The notes under the pieces: generated by a model
Database searches by the model: none
Told to the model about the DNA's origin: nothing
What the model saw: only the letters and a program-made list of their open reading frames with translations
Program-made: the position numbers and the translations under genes
Shown here: positions 33,621 through 45,172 of the stretch, in pieces
How positions within the stretch are numbered: the stretch's first letter is position 1
Layout: each line of letters starts with the position of its first letter
Source: Halichondria panicea
Taxonomy: Eukaryota; Porifera; Demospongiae; Suberitida; Halichondriidae
Direction of reading: 5' to 3'
DNA: 64,000 bases
Assembly: GCF_963675165.1 (NCBI RefSeq)
Contig: NC_087385.1
Location: forward strand, 3,224,501 to 3,288,500

Positions 33621-33626
33621 CTGTCT

Positions 33627-33905
33627 GGTTGCTTACAGAAAATGTAGATTTCTGTAAGTTAGCTGCTGCATAGATTTCAACTTGCGTACCCCAGTAGCCA
33701 ATATTGCAGTGAGCCTCAAGGGTACCATCAAATATATAAATATATATCTTTTTGAAATAAATGGCTCGTGTGTGTCGGATAAGCAGTCATGGCCCAAGAT
33801 CTCTTTGGAAAGTGCTCTAAACAGACAATTTCCATCAGCTTGAACATGAGAAGCCAAGAGGACTGGGCCAAAGTAAAACTAGACCCAGTCTGGAAATAGG
33901 CAGCC
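33627..33905 (-). pseudogene. OTU-family cysteine protease fragment
   Basis: The minus strand encodes VQADGNCLFRALSKEILGHD, whose DGNCLFRAL box holds the catalytic Asp and Cys of OTU deubiquitinases, followed at lower coordinates by YWGTQVEIYAAA, a typical OTU W-G-E block. The peptide between them is too short for a normal OTU fold, the catalytic His was not seen, and the upstream part is frame-shifted. OTU domains are often carried by invertebrate transposons, so this may be transposon cargo. Partial and probably inactive. Confidence 0.65.
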
Positions 33906-34559
33906 CTTAAGGACATGAATAATTCATTCTTTTTGTAACTAGCAATGATTATCAATGAAAAGAGAACATGAAACAATGCTTGTAGCTATCCAATGAAGTG
34001 GTCTGAGGTCAGCTGTAAAAAAACTGAAAATTTTAGCGTCAAGTTTTGTTGACTGCATAGCTTCCAGGTTGTCTTTCTGACCAGTATTCGATGCCGGCGA
34101 CTCGAAGACCTAATAATTATATCCTTGTTACTACTCTACATCGCCTACAAAAACAGCTAGAAATGGCTTGGGAAAAACTCTTCGAGTCGCCCTGCCCCTT
34201 TATAAGAAACAGCAGAATATACAATTGACGCCAAGTGACCAGATGAGTTACTAGTGTACTGCATTGAACACCCACGCAAATTTGAGCGTGGTATACCGTA
34301 AACTTACGCAGCACTGCCCTGAAATAGGAAGTAAGTCAGCACTTAAAGTTTTCAGTGTAGCGTATGGGGAGAATAGTTAATGCGGTACGTAGGTGGGCAG
34401 CTCCTATTTGGAACCGTCGTGACAATGCTATACGCGCTTGAAAAACGCATGTAATGTAGAAAAGCGTGACTGTATAAATGTTCCGTTCGTGGATAGTTAA
34501 ATGTAATGTAAGCAGCTCGTAAATGGTTGCATGTAAAACAGTCAAAAAGGTGCACAGAT
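33906..34559. other. No gene recognised
   Basis: No coding family recognised; minus-strand open frames near 34336-34555 resemble nothing known. Confidence 0.4.
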
Positions 34560-34802
34560 TTGTATGGTAACAGAGTTCTGCCCAGAAGATAAAAATGCCC
34601 AGAAGATAAAAAGTGGTGGTTGGTGTAATTGACCTTTGAAAAGCCCAGATGCTGAACTGATGAACTCTGACTCTAACCTGTGACCTATGTACTTAGAACT
34701 TATTGTATGTCATGTGATGTTTTGTAGACATGCGCACCAGAGTTCTGGCCATGTGCTTCTAAGATCAATCTGAATAAGAAGTGAACAGCTGAACTATTCA
34801 AC
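34560..34802 (+). repeat. Candidate 5' LTR of the gypsy element
   Basis: The stretch starts tgtatggtaacagagttc and ends ttcaaca, consistent with TG...CA LTR ends, and is followed by gtggaggtcctgccgaga where a primer-binding site would lie. No second LTR is present downstream, so the ends cannot be confirmed by comparison. A 17-bp-type duplication (tgcccagaagataaaaa) lies inside at about 34575-34612. Confidence 0.35.
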
Positions 34803-34870
34803 AGTGGAGGTCCTGCCGAGACCAACCATACACCCAAGGACAGTAAGAACGCCTAGCAACTGCAGGAGTC

Positions 34871-37800
34871 ATGACTGACCGGAGTGAGACAGCCATCGAT
34901 CAAGCCCGGACCGAGGAAGGCCCTGGCGTCGACTTAGAAGAACCTCGAGTAAAGACTTACCCGTTGAACTCTCGCCAATTGGCCACAGGAGTGGTGAAGC
35001 GTATCGCCATGCTTGAAGGCAAGCTAGAGGAACAGGGGCGGGAGCCGAGGAACATTCAAGTGCAGCTCACAGAAGAAGAAGGAGCTGTGCGGACCATTGA
35101 GCTGTTAGGAGCTGGAGGAGCTTTCCTACAGATAGAAGTCGAACCTGAAGAACAGGATGAAGATGGACACTCAGAGGTGTAGGGTGGTGAAGTGGAAGCC
35201 ACTCTAGCCCAACTGACTGAAGCCGAAGCCCGGAACGAGGCCCTCACTAGAGAGGTAAGTGAACTCACTATTCAGCTTAACAGGGCAAATTTATTAGAAC
35301 AGTCAGACAGGCAGTTAGCTGAAGCGGAAACAGAGTTAGAACGCCTAAGGGGCGAGTTAGCTGGTACAAGTACTCGTAGGGGTGTTAGAAGTACTATTCC
35401 TGCTAGTGTACCAGTAAGTACAACCTCCACTGTACCACGGACCGGACACCATAGTCGAGGTGGTGCCCAGCGGCGGGGCAAGGCCCCACCGGTAGAGTCG
35501 TTCTCTGGAGAGAACGAAGCTGTGAGGATCGACGATTGGTTGCCTTAGAGCGGGCTGCCACATGGAACGACTGGAGTGAGGAGGACCGGCTCTTGCAGCT
35601 GGCCGGACACCTAAGCTCTCCAGGAATGGGAGTTAATTAGTGAGGGTGATAAGTCATCCTACCCTCAGGCAGTTAGCGTCCTTAAGACCCGACTAGACCC
35701 AGGCAGCAGAGCCCTAGCTGCCCAAGATTTCCGTCACACGGTACAATCAGACACAGAGAGTGTTGCTGACCTAATACGTAGGCTAAAACGTAATTTTCGT
35801 GTAGCATACGGGCGAGACGGAATAGCCAGTGAAGCTAGAGATGCGTTATTGTATGGGCAGGTCTAAGGTCTAAGGTTTGAGATTATTAAAGCTCCAGGAG
35901 TATCTGGAGTAGACTCTTATAGTTCACTGTGTATAGCTGCCAAAAGCGAAGAGCGTAGGCTGCAGGAGCTCCGGAAGAGGCAACAATATGGCAAGCCTTA
36001 ACAACCTCCACGGGGACTTCCTCCCAGTAACACCACACCTATTCATAGGGGTAAAGAATTTAAGGGGGAATCTAACTTTATCAAACGTACTGGTAATTGT
36101 TTTGTCTGTGACCAGCCAGGCCATTTTGCTACACCTAAACGGACAGAGAGCAACGGTAGAGGTAAACCTAACTTCCGGAAACCGGGTAGTAATAGTAGGC
36201 CCAGTGGGTCTGTAAAACTCCTGACTGCCGAGGGCTCAGAATCTGGGGACACCCCCGATGTGGGCGACCTATTAGACTTGCTCCTGTCTTACTCCGAAGA
36301 TGAACAAGTTAATCTGGTGCAAGTCCCTGACCAGGGCAGTAGTGCTAAGGGTGCTGTAGTCCAGATCCAGGGGGTTCCAGCTGTAGGGGTGATAGATAGT
36401 GGTTCAGACATTACCATAATGGGGGCGGAGTTATTTGCCAAGGTAGCGCCGACCGCACGCCTAAGGAAGAGAGATCTTAAGAAACTAGATAGAACCCCTA
36501 GGACATACGACCAGAGAACTTTCACCCTCGATGGGAGGCTGGACCTTGATATAGAATATGCAGGAAAGAGTATGCGTACCCCTGTGTATTTGAGGACCGC
36601 AGCTAAGGACCAGTTGCTCCTGTCAGAAGGGGTGTGCAGACAGTTAGGTATTATTAAGTACCACCCAGAAGTAGGACTGCTTAAGCAGCTAATCAAAAAC
36701 CCTCAGGGGTTGATAAGTAGCTGTGATAGTACAGAACCAGCAATAGCAGAAGTACCTATGGTACGAGTACTGTTAGTTGAATCTATCAATGTATTGCCTC
36801 ATCAGAGCCTCGAGGTAGCTGTGAAAATTGATAGACAATACCCAAATGAAGCTACTCTGCTTGTAGAACCATTTATAGACGCTGCTGTTCAGGTGGAGGA
36901 AGCTTTAGTTAACGCTCGTAGCAATTGTCTAGCCCGCGTAGTCGTAAATAACGCTAGCGGAGTGTCGTGCCAGGTAGAGAAGGGCGTATGCCTAGGTAGC
37001 GCAATTGAAGTGGCCCTGGTGGGACCAAGTGAGCCAGGACCTATAGTGAACAGAGTGAGAGATGAACCTGTAGGCGACGTCGCAGCAGACGAACCTAGGA
37101 AGCGTAAGCTTCTCGGAATGGTCAAGAAATCGTCCCTGCTTGGGGAGCAGGAGGGTGAGTTCAATTCTTTCCTTGCAGGTTTCCATGATGTCTTCAGCCT
37201 GGAGGAAGGAGAGAGAAGAGAGACAGATCTGACGGAGATGGTGATTAATACCGGTGATTCCCCACCCAGGAGGGTACCGGCTAGACGGATGCCACTGGCT
37301 GTACGACGCGAAGTATCGAAGCAGTTGAAGAACATGCAGCAGGCTGGAGTGATCCAACCGTCAGCTAGCCCGCTCGTTGATGCTAATGCTGTGGTGGCAG
37401 CTGTGGTTACTGAGCCGGATAGTATTTCTCATCTGCTGGCCTCGGACTTGGGAGTGGAAGAGTCAACGCCGACCTTCGCAGAGGAGCAAAGGAAGGACCC
37501 TGACATCTGTTCCCTGCTACGTTTCCTCGAGGACGCCTCCCAGAGGATCCCCAGAGGGCCAAGAAGATTGCTTTGCAGGCCCCTTTGTTCACAATATGCG
37601 ACAACATCTTATATTACATTGACCCTAAACCGACTCATCGGAAGAGGATAGTCGTGCCCAAGTATCTGACGAAGAATTTGCTCGAGAAGACCCACCGAAA
37701 CAGGATGGCTGGACACTTTTCCGGACAGCGAGTCTACAACACACTTGCCAGAAATTGGTGGTGGGAAGGCATGTATTCCGACTCTTTGAAGTTTGTCCAG

Positions 37801-38163
37801 TCATGCCCCGAATGTCTCATTGTTAGAGGTAGTGGCAGAAAGGAACGCCCACCCTTACACCCGATTCATGTATCCCGACCATTTCAAATCATCGGAGTTG
37901 ATGTGATGGACCTACCAGTCACCAGCAGTGGGAACAAACATGTTTTAGTGTTTCAGGACTATTTTACTAAGTGGCCCATGGTGTATCCTATCCCTGATCA
38001 GAAGACGCATCGGATTGTGGATATTTTGGTTAGAGAAATTGTTCCGGTTTTTGGCATACCTGAGTGCCTGCTTTCCGATAGAGGAACTAACCTTTTGTCC
38101 CATCTGATGACAGACGTTTGTAAAGCACTTGGGATCAAGAAACTGAACTTCAATTCCGCTCAA
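34871..38163 (+). pseudogene. Ty3/gypsy retrotransposon gag-pol with internal deletion of RT/RNase H, 3'-truncated
   Basis: Gag begins MTDRSETAIDQARTEEG (34871) with a coiled-coil region and continues across two frames to about 36000. A zinc knuckle follows as CFVCDQPGHFATP (about 36100), whose fourth ligand is Pro where Cys is expected. The 463-codon frame from 36260 holds the aspartic protease motif VIDSGSDITIM. It continues to the usual entry of the reverse transcriptase (LKNMQQAGVIQPSASPLV, near 37370) and then jumps directly to the segment before the integrase. RT and RNase H are therefore missing. The integrase part (37573-38163, another frame) shows the H2C2 zinc finger (H, H, CPEC), the first catalytic Asp in GVDVMDLP and the second in LLSDRGTN. 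It stops before the catalytic Glu at the 38152 duplication. Not capable of transposition. Confidence 0.9.
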
Positions 38164-38470
38164 TCAGCTTTTTTGTAGATTACACATTCGTTTAAATAGA
38201 TATAGTTGCGCTAAATAGAAAGTGCGTCCTGCCCACGTTGTCCACGTGGTACTTACACTATAAAAGTCGCGCATCCCTCATAATCATCGGCCTTTTGAAA
38301 GCCTCGGCAATTAATGCTTATATAATCATAGGGTGGCGTTGGGTGGGTGATTGATATGCTCGACTTCACATTCCTCATATAATCCAGAATAGCTGGCGCC
38401 CTGTAATTATACTTCAGAATGCTCCGTCCCGTCTCACATATCAATGTGGTATTGGCCTCCAATTCCGCTC
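38152..38470. mobile_element. Possible insertion bounded by a 12-bp direct repeat
   Basis: The dodecamer caattccgctca occurs at about 38152-38163, where the gypsy integrase frame ends, and again at about 38459-38470. The roughly 295 bases between have a T-run near the left end and no recognised coding. A 12-bp direct repeat fits a LINE- or SINE-type target duplication. The gypsy frame does not clearly resume after the second copy. Confidence 0.4.
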
Positions 38471-40797
38471 ACTCGTAACTGGGACAAAAACCATTGTATT
38501 TCAATATTTCACAAACTTCCTTTATTTAGAATAACAGCGCTTAGAATAACAGCGCTTGCAGAAATTTACATTGACTTCAGAGTAAACAGCATGCCAGCTC
38601 AGCACATTTTTACTACGGAAGTAAAACAGGTAGTACCTAATTAAAATTAATTCCTCATGCTCTTAAATGAAATATAATTATATTGATATAACGAAGCAAG
38701 CCGTATAAAATTTTACCGAAGCAAGCATTATTATAATAAATAATTAAGCCTGCACATGTATAAAATTTTACGGAGCAAGCTAATAAATAATTATATTGAT
38801 ATAACGAAGCAAGCCGAAGTTAAATACCTAGGACATCGTTACTGAGGGCTGTGTACAGGCATCATCAAATCGAATGCGCAGGAAGAAAGCCAGAGTGTGA
38901 ACACACACATTGTAATTGTAATTGCAATAAGAAGAATAAGAAGAACAACTCAGTTCTGAACCTGTCACCCCAATTGCACTGACAATAGTTCTAGGATGAA
39001 TAACTTGCAATCCACACGTGCCCAATCTTTTTTGGGTGCAAAAAATATAAGCGTGAAACATAATGGTGTGTTATATGATGGCCTAACTTATATGAAACTT
39101 ATATGAGATTGATCCTTCCATGTTGAAAGACAAAGGAGAGAGTGCCGAGTGCCGAACAATTATATACTTGTTTGGTGTATGCACGAAAGATGTATGCATG
39201 TATGCACGAAAGAAAGACGGCACAAACGTCTTTTTTTGCTTTATTCAGCCAATGTGCTACGTGCTAAATGTGCTAGACCTGAACGTGTGGCTAGCGTAAG
39301 ACACATATTAACAAAACACTTTGGATGTGACCCGATAGCAGGAGAAAACTCCTTCTGGAACTAAACTGTCACTTCAAAGTGATCTGGACTTAGAAGATAT
39401 CGTATATCGTCGCTCAGCCACCAAATGAACCAAATGAAGACGTCAACTCTCGTTTCAAACAGTGATAATTCTCAAAATACAGCATTGGGTAAATTATGCA
39501 TTGGGTAAATTATGCATTGGGTCAATTATGCAAAATCGAATGGGGTTGAAGTATCTAGTAACTAGTAACGTATATTACAACGACTTCTGACTTCTCGATG
39601 CTTAGTGATTTCAAATCACAATTTGACCAGGAAATTTTTTGAGACATCGTGAACAGCCCAAATCACAATTTGACCAGGAAATTTTTTGAGACATCAACAG
39701 CATGACCACATACTTTTCTTGCGGCTGGGATGTCACAAGCAACAGCACAGCTTTTACGACTTTGGAAGGATTAAGTTCATCACTGACAATGACTATAGCT
39801 CCAAGACAGGTAAACCAATCGACGTTCAACATCATTTGCAAAAAAATCTGAGAACTCATTCCACACTTTTCCATATATGGATACACTACCCTGTTTTTCT
39901 CAAAGTTAGGCCTACATTTTAAACGCTAAAACGCAAGAGGATGATTGGAAATGATTACAAAATTTAATGTAATGTTTATTATACCACGAACAGCAAACGA
40001 CATACAAAGTGTACTTTGAACCAAAAATGTTGCTGCCGCCGTTAATAGATAGTCTAACTTGAGGCAGACTGATTGGAACTTCAGCCTGTGTCGTAATGCA
40101 ATACTGAGTAAACCCGTTCAGTAAACGTTCAGAAAATTTAACTTGTTCATGAAAACTTATTCATGAACACACACGATGCATGCTCCTCAACATCGGGGTT
40201 GTCTAACTCAGCGTTTGTTTTCTCATCATTTAGAATGTTGTGCACAATCGTTTGGTCACTTCTCTGCCATAGGTGAAAGTCGAGTTTTACACGTGGTAGC
40301 CAGCTGCATCAACTGAATTAACGTGCAACAACTGGTAGGTTAATTGATCTACTCTCAATAATATATTTTTGCAAGCTTGTCAAGATAAGCTACAAACAGA
40401 GAGCAGGAAGCTTGTCTGCTTAAACATAATTATAAAGTGTACATACCTGAATCTACAACTTTGTTTTTGAGTTCATTCAGAGCTTTGTTTGCACGTACAA
40501 CAATATTCTAGGAACATACCACGAATTTGTCCACGCTTGTTCAAACTTAGAGCGTAATTCATTGATTAAGGCCATCTCTTGTTCAATCTATACACACTAA
40601 AGTCGTAACGACATAGAGTGTAACATATCACTGCAACGCGGGACAATGTAGGATAGATGCTCAGTTCGTGTTGCATTGCATGTACATTCGTCTATTTGAA
40701 AACGTCCTTTTCATTAAAGGCATCAAGATTGCATTTCAGGTTGTGTTTAACGTGCTGATCAACGCTCAGCAACAGGATAATAGACCTTTTTACGCTG
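38471..40797. other. No gene recognised; tandem duplications
   Basis: No coding family recognised. A 15-bp unit (cttagaataacagcg) is doubled near 38525-38555. gcattgggtaaattat is repeated three times near 39480-39530. A 47-bp unit is duplicated at 39612-39658 and 39659-39695. Confidence 0.45.
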
Positions 40798-41232
40798 ACA
40801 CGGAAGTGCTGCTGCCATGCCCATTTTACTATCAAATGTGCATGAAAATGATCACTTCAGTTGCCATGTGCTTGATGCTTGATCTATTTGATGCACGAGT
40901 GATTGTTAGCAAGCGCTCAGGAGAGAAGCTACAGCCCACAGAAAACAAGCAGTTACTTCAGTGAGAGTGGTGTCTGTATAGTTACAGTATACAGTAAGCT
41001 AAGGTATAGGCAGGCAGGATTTGTTGCAGAAAAATCTGGTTGGATTACTGTCTTACCTGCTTGTTTTCTGTGGGCTGTAGCTCTTCTCCTGAGCGCTTGA
41101 TAACAATCACTCTTGCATTAGCTAAACCTTGCATAAATAGATCAAGCACATGGCAGTACAGAATGCAGTCACAACTAAAATGATCATTTTCATGCACAGC
41201 TGATGGGCGTGGCAGCAGCACTTCCGTCCCCC
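40798..41232. repeat. Long imperfect inverted repeat (arms about 160-170 bp)
   Basis: The left arm (about 40798-40955) includes ggaagtgctgctgcca, tgcatgaaaatgatca, gccatgtgcttga, agcgctcagga and agctacagcccacagaaaac. The right arm (about 41058-41232) has their reverse complements in mirrored order with several indels. The spacer is about 100 bp. No coding function is assigned. It could be a foldback element or an inverted duplication. Confidence 0.8.
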
Positions 41233-41810
41233 AGTCGAATTAAATTCCTTGTACCGAAGGACTATTAATAGGCATAAAAGGACCCAATGTTACATGAATA
41301 CGTCTCACATACCCTGCTCAATCTGGGTGGCTTTACCATCAATGTCACAAGGGTATCACTTCACTTTGATCATTTACTGGCGCCAGTGGTCAGTTTTTCA
41401 GTCTGAGAGTGCACTGTGGTGTGGAGCCAGCCAGGTGATAGGTGACAGCAATTTCTGTATATTGTGACTGGCTGCACACGAATAAACAAACCTTCGGTAT
41501 CATTCTGGTAATCTTTTTTTTCTTTTTTTTGCCAAAGGAACCATCTGTTTTATTTCATCTGCAGTCAAAGCTAAAAACTCCGTACCGTCAATGAAATTAT
41601 CTAACACGCACCGGTATAATGTACATTCAAATTTCTTGCAAAATCCTTGATTCTACCGCTCTCTTAGCTGCAACATGCATGAGAGATAGATTCCATTATA
41701 GACACGCGAGCTTTTCTATAGATCCTTACAGATTTCAATAACTAACTAACTGAAGTACACATGGCGGCAGGCTGTAATTAGAATTAGAATAATTCTAGGG
41801 TAGACAGCTG
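41233..41810. other. No gene recognised
   Basis: Sequence left of the DUF6589 transposon. T-rich runs near 41510-41530; no coding family seen. Confidence 0.4.
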
Positions 41811-41983
41811 ATCAATCTGTAGCCTCGACTCAAGTCCGCTTTACAGCGGCCTGGTATACGTTGTATGCGCATGCGCGAAATAATTCGTATATTTATCAGT
41901 ATTACGCAAGTGATAAAATCGGACAAAGTACACAAAGGAAAAATACGTAAGACTGCGTGGTTGGTGGTAGAATGTTCAAGACA

Positions 41984-44430
41984 ATGGCAGCCACCAGAAT
42001 ATGCAGATTGTGCTGCAACATTGTTACTTCTACTCGCTGCTCAGCTCTGTTCAGCAAAGAGTCTGTTCAAAGATGCCTTCCAGACAGACTTGGCAAACTG
42101 CTAGAGCTGCCAGTTAGTGAGTGTGATGGGCTATCTTCATACATTTGTAGAGCTTGCACAAACAAATTCCAGTCTCTGGAGTCTAAACTTAAAGCCTTTA
42201 GAAGTATGGCTAAGTGTGGTTTTGAGCAGGGTCGAAATAAGGCTTCCATCTGTAGTCCTATGGTATCAGGTAGGAAGAGAACTAAAGACACCAGTGGGCT
42301 TGAAGCATCAGCATCACCTCACACAGTCCATGCTAGACCTCTAGCAAAACGTCTGACAGTAGGAGCACCTGGAAGAAGGCTTGCTTTCTCAACCAGGGAG
42401 GAACGTAGGTTGATTGCAACAAATCATATATGTAGATGACAGGAATCATCTCTTTTTCATAGCGCACACAGACTGTCCTCATCAGCCACCGCTGTTAGAG
42501 TTGACCAATCTCGAGCAGTTTTCTTCTGTTGATGGTATGTTGATGGTATGTTAAACCACCTACAAACGAAATGAACGTAAATTAATATATAGCCATTAAC
42601 TTAAAGGTTCAGAAGGTGTTGCAAGAGATATTTCCAAGCCTGGTTCGACTGAAACAGTTATGGTGAGGATAACAGATCTGATACTGTAAACACACCAAAA
42701 TCACACTAATTAATTAAACAATATACAGATCACAGTGAGCTCACCCAGTACAGTGACTGCGGAAGTAGATGAAAGTCTCCAGAAATTACGCCAGGCACTG
42801 AATAGTGGCAACATTCAGTCTATTGCCAAGGCAGCATTTTCTTGCCCTTCACTGAAGGACCAATTGGTAGAGGGTGTGGTGAAAATTCTTGACGACGAAT
42901 GTTCCACTCTATGTCGTAACTCTGGGGAGTTTGTCTCTCTATTTCACCGGGTTCCAATTGACAATGTGGAAACGTTATCGTGGAAACAGGCTGTGTCTGA
43001 ACTACAGCGAAAGTCTCCGATTCTATTTAGGCTTATCCAGACGATCGTAGGACGTTCAGATCATAGGAACTTGCATAAACGCGGAAAGAGTTACTACCCT
43101 GGGATGTGTATGGCCACAGCAATTCTCTTGAAAGAGCGTAACACAAGAATGTGTGGTATTCAGTCGTCTCGTACTCTTCAACTGTAGAGTAAACAAAAAG
43201 GTTTGTACATGTACATGTATGATGTGTGTCCACTACGTATTTTCAGATACAGGTATAATTATTATATCACAGAGAGGGATTGGAAACGGAAGTTACCTTG
43301 CCACGTTAGGCCAGGGTTTAATCGAGGCTACAAAATGTATGTATGATTGTAACGTAGTAAAATCTAGACTAGATAATGCCTGCAGTATACTCCCAACTGT
43401 CACCTGAGGAACGTATGGATTGACACATGCAGTACACTGATAATTAAGTATTACCATTAGCTAGAAGCATACTCATAAAGATCTCAGAGCATGACACTCT
43501 TTGTAGCTATTTTGAAAAACGTATTTTTTCCAAAGGATGCTCACCATTATAGAGGGCATGAGAATGCATGTTGTTTTAGGGGGGCTTTGAATGCAGTGGT
43601 CTTAATTCCAGAAACATCGTTTCCCCAAGTGCTGCACAACCGTACACAGATTTAAAAATTAATGTAACGCGATGCTACCTCCGTTTCCAATCCATCTCCT
43701 CTTATATAATTATGATTACATTGAATTACTCACAGGTATACTCCAGGCTGAATCATCTTAGTGTCACTATCAGTTACTGTGCCGTGTTGAAGTTGGTCAC
43801 GAAAATCAGCAAGCTGTACCAACGTCCTATCGATGCCTGGATTGATGAGGGTGCATGTTTCAAGTTCGTGGGGGACAACGTTGCTAAAACAAAGGGCGTT
43901 AGAGACATACGTAGTGACCATCATGGTGAGCTAGTGCAAATGTACAGTTTGTTGGCAAAGGACCATCTCCAGTCTCAACCTTTTCCCCCCTAACCTGGGT
44001 TCCCTAAAAATAACTCACTTCCTTCCTACAAAGGCCGACATTGAGGGCATCCAAGAAAATTTGGTCGTTCTAGTCGGTCGAATACTGTGCGAGTACATCA
44101 AGCCCCTCCAGCGGTACAAACGGTGTGTTGTCAGTCACATTAAGCACCCCCACAGCACAGAGATGGCCAAAAAATCTGAGGTTGTAGTCCTTGATGTTCT
44201 ACACAAGAATGAGGCAAAGGCCGCAGACATGATAGACATAATGATCGAGAAACATTCATACTTGAAAGATTCTATTGAACTTACTGTTATGTCAGGTGGC
44301 GATCAGATGACTTGTGAAAGACAGCGATGTAGCAAAAAACATATGCGAGATGCGGACACTCGCAGTGGACGATTGGAGCAGTTAGAGCCTTGTATAGAGG
44401 ACTGGCACTGCCTTATGAGTATTCTGGGGG
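41984..44430 (+). pseudogene. DUF6589-family protein with N-terminal ZAD-like zinc domain
   Basis: Starts at ATG 41984 (or 41972). Exon 1 encodes CRLCC ... YICRACTNKFQSLESKLKAF, a C2..C2 domain resembling the ZAD zinc module. A small exon (about 42609-42663, SEGVARDISKPG) and a large one (42728-43191; VTAEVDESLQKLRQALNSG, YYPGMCMATAILLKERNTRM) follow. After an intron from about 43198, exon 43737 gives YSRLNHLSVTISYCAVLKLV, FKFVGDNVAKTKGVRDIRSD (the DUF6589 signature GDN...) and DHHGELVQMYS. Then come VVLDVLHKNEAKAADMIDIM and MSGGDQMTCERQRC. Similarity stops at EDWHCLMSILG (44428); the usual C-terminal part is absent. Frame errors lie near 43160 and at a C-run near 43986. The family's role is unknown to me. 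Position between TIRs with a target duplication makes it a candidate transposase. Confidence 0.75.
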
Positions 44431-44442
44431 TAGGTGAAGCAC

Positions 44443-44818
44443 TCACTTGGACTTCTTATCGACCCCTTTGTTTCCACTGAGTATACCAGCAGGAACACCA
44501 CGATCATGTAGACTAGTCACTTGATCTACCATTAGAGACACTAGGGGACAATACTACCCTCACTAGGAGGAGAACTAATTCTATCCAGCTTCTTGTCGAA
44601 TAAAAAAGGCAAAGTTTGGTAGCAGATAGACTTTCATATCCAGTAGGAACCCACAGGAAAACATCATTCCCTTCGTACAGCATCCGTAGAGTGTCAAGCT
44701 GTTTATCCCTCAGAACTAAATGACTTCTCTTCACACAAGAAAGGGCATAAGCCAGAGCGGAAGAGAACTCAGTGTCAGTCGAGCTAGTCATCTTTGCTAT
44801 ATGTAAAGTGTGTAACAC
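44443..44818 (-). pseudogene. RecQ-like DNA helicase, N-terminal fragment
   Basis: The minus strand starts MLHTLHIAKMTSSTDTEFSS and gives LRDKQLDTLRMLYEGNDVFL and WVPTGY, the Q-motif and start of Walker A of RecQ-type helicases. Continuing in other frames, KSICYQTLPFLFDKKLD, PLVSLMVDQVTSLHDRGVPA and GILSGNKG are helicase motifs Ia-Ib. A single missing base right at the Walker A GKS causes the first shift. The DEAH box and everything beyond are missing; similarity ends at 44443, head-on against the truncated DUF6589 gene. RecQ-like helicases are multi-copy in several marine invertebrates, as I recall. Here one is inside a TIR-bounded transposon. Confidence 0.7.
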
Positions 44819-44982
44819 GGACCACTAAAATTAGAATACAAAATATAGTATACGTGTTTATTTTACTGACAGTATCCACAAATACACGGATTACCCCCTT
44901 TTTGGGGTAATGTAAGCGCATGCGCATACAAGGTATACCAGGCCGCTTCTAAAGCGGCCTTGAATCGAGGCTAATCAATCTG

Positions 44983-45172
44983 GTAATGGCCATGTGCAGG
45001 TCTGGCCTTCATTTTGCAAAAATGATCCTCGATTTGTTGCGGTGTAGGCGTAGGTGGCTGTGGCTGTGCTAAGAAGTTCGATTCGCGCTTTATTCTGAAG
45101 TCGCACAGCCCACGCCCACTTCCCCCGGTGCCACACCCTTTACATTGGGCCACACCTACTAAATGTAATACT
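44983..45172 (-). CDS. Possible short exon, unrecognised
   Basis: A 60-codon minus-strand frame (MAQCKGCGTGGSGRGLCDFR, then a Pro/Gln-rich stretch). No family recognised. It adjoins the right target duplication of the DUF6589 element and the hAT relic, and may be coincidental. Confidence 0.2.

Larger units (their letters stand above)
41820..44973 (+). mobile_element. 3,154-bp DNA transposon with 57/58-bp TIRs and perfect 9-bp target duplication
   Basis: Left TIR 41820-41876 and right TIR 44916-44973 (inverted) agree at all but four positions and one single-base indel. They begin tagcctcga, contain an internal palindrome (ccgctttacagcgg), ggcctggtatac, and end gcgcatgcgc. The 9-mer atcaatctg directly flanks the element on both sides (41811-41819 and 44974-44982). 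Inside lie a plus-strand DUF6589-family gene and, convergent to it, the N-terminal part of a RecQ-like helicase. Both coding similarities end at the same place (about 44428-44445), so this copy looks internally deleted. A 9-bp duplication is seen in Mutator-like elements (8-11 bp), but neither encoded protein is a known Mutator transposase. Confidence 0.85.

Noticed and set aside
41820-44973. The hAT C-terminal fragment at 45.2 kb as the transposase of this element
   Set aside because: It lies outside the right TIR and target duplication, and hAT elements make 8-bp, not 9-bp, duplications.
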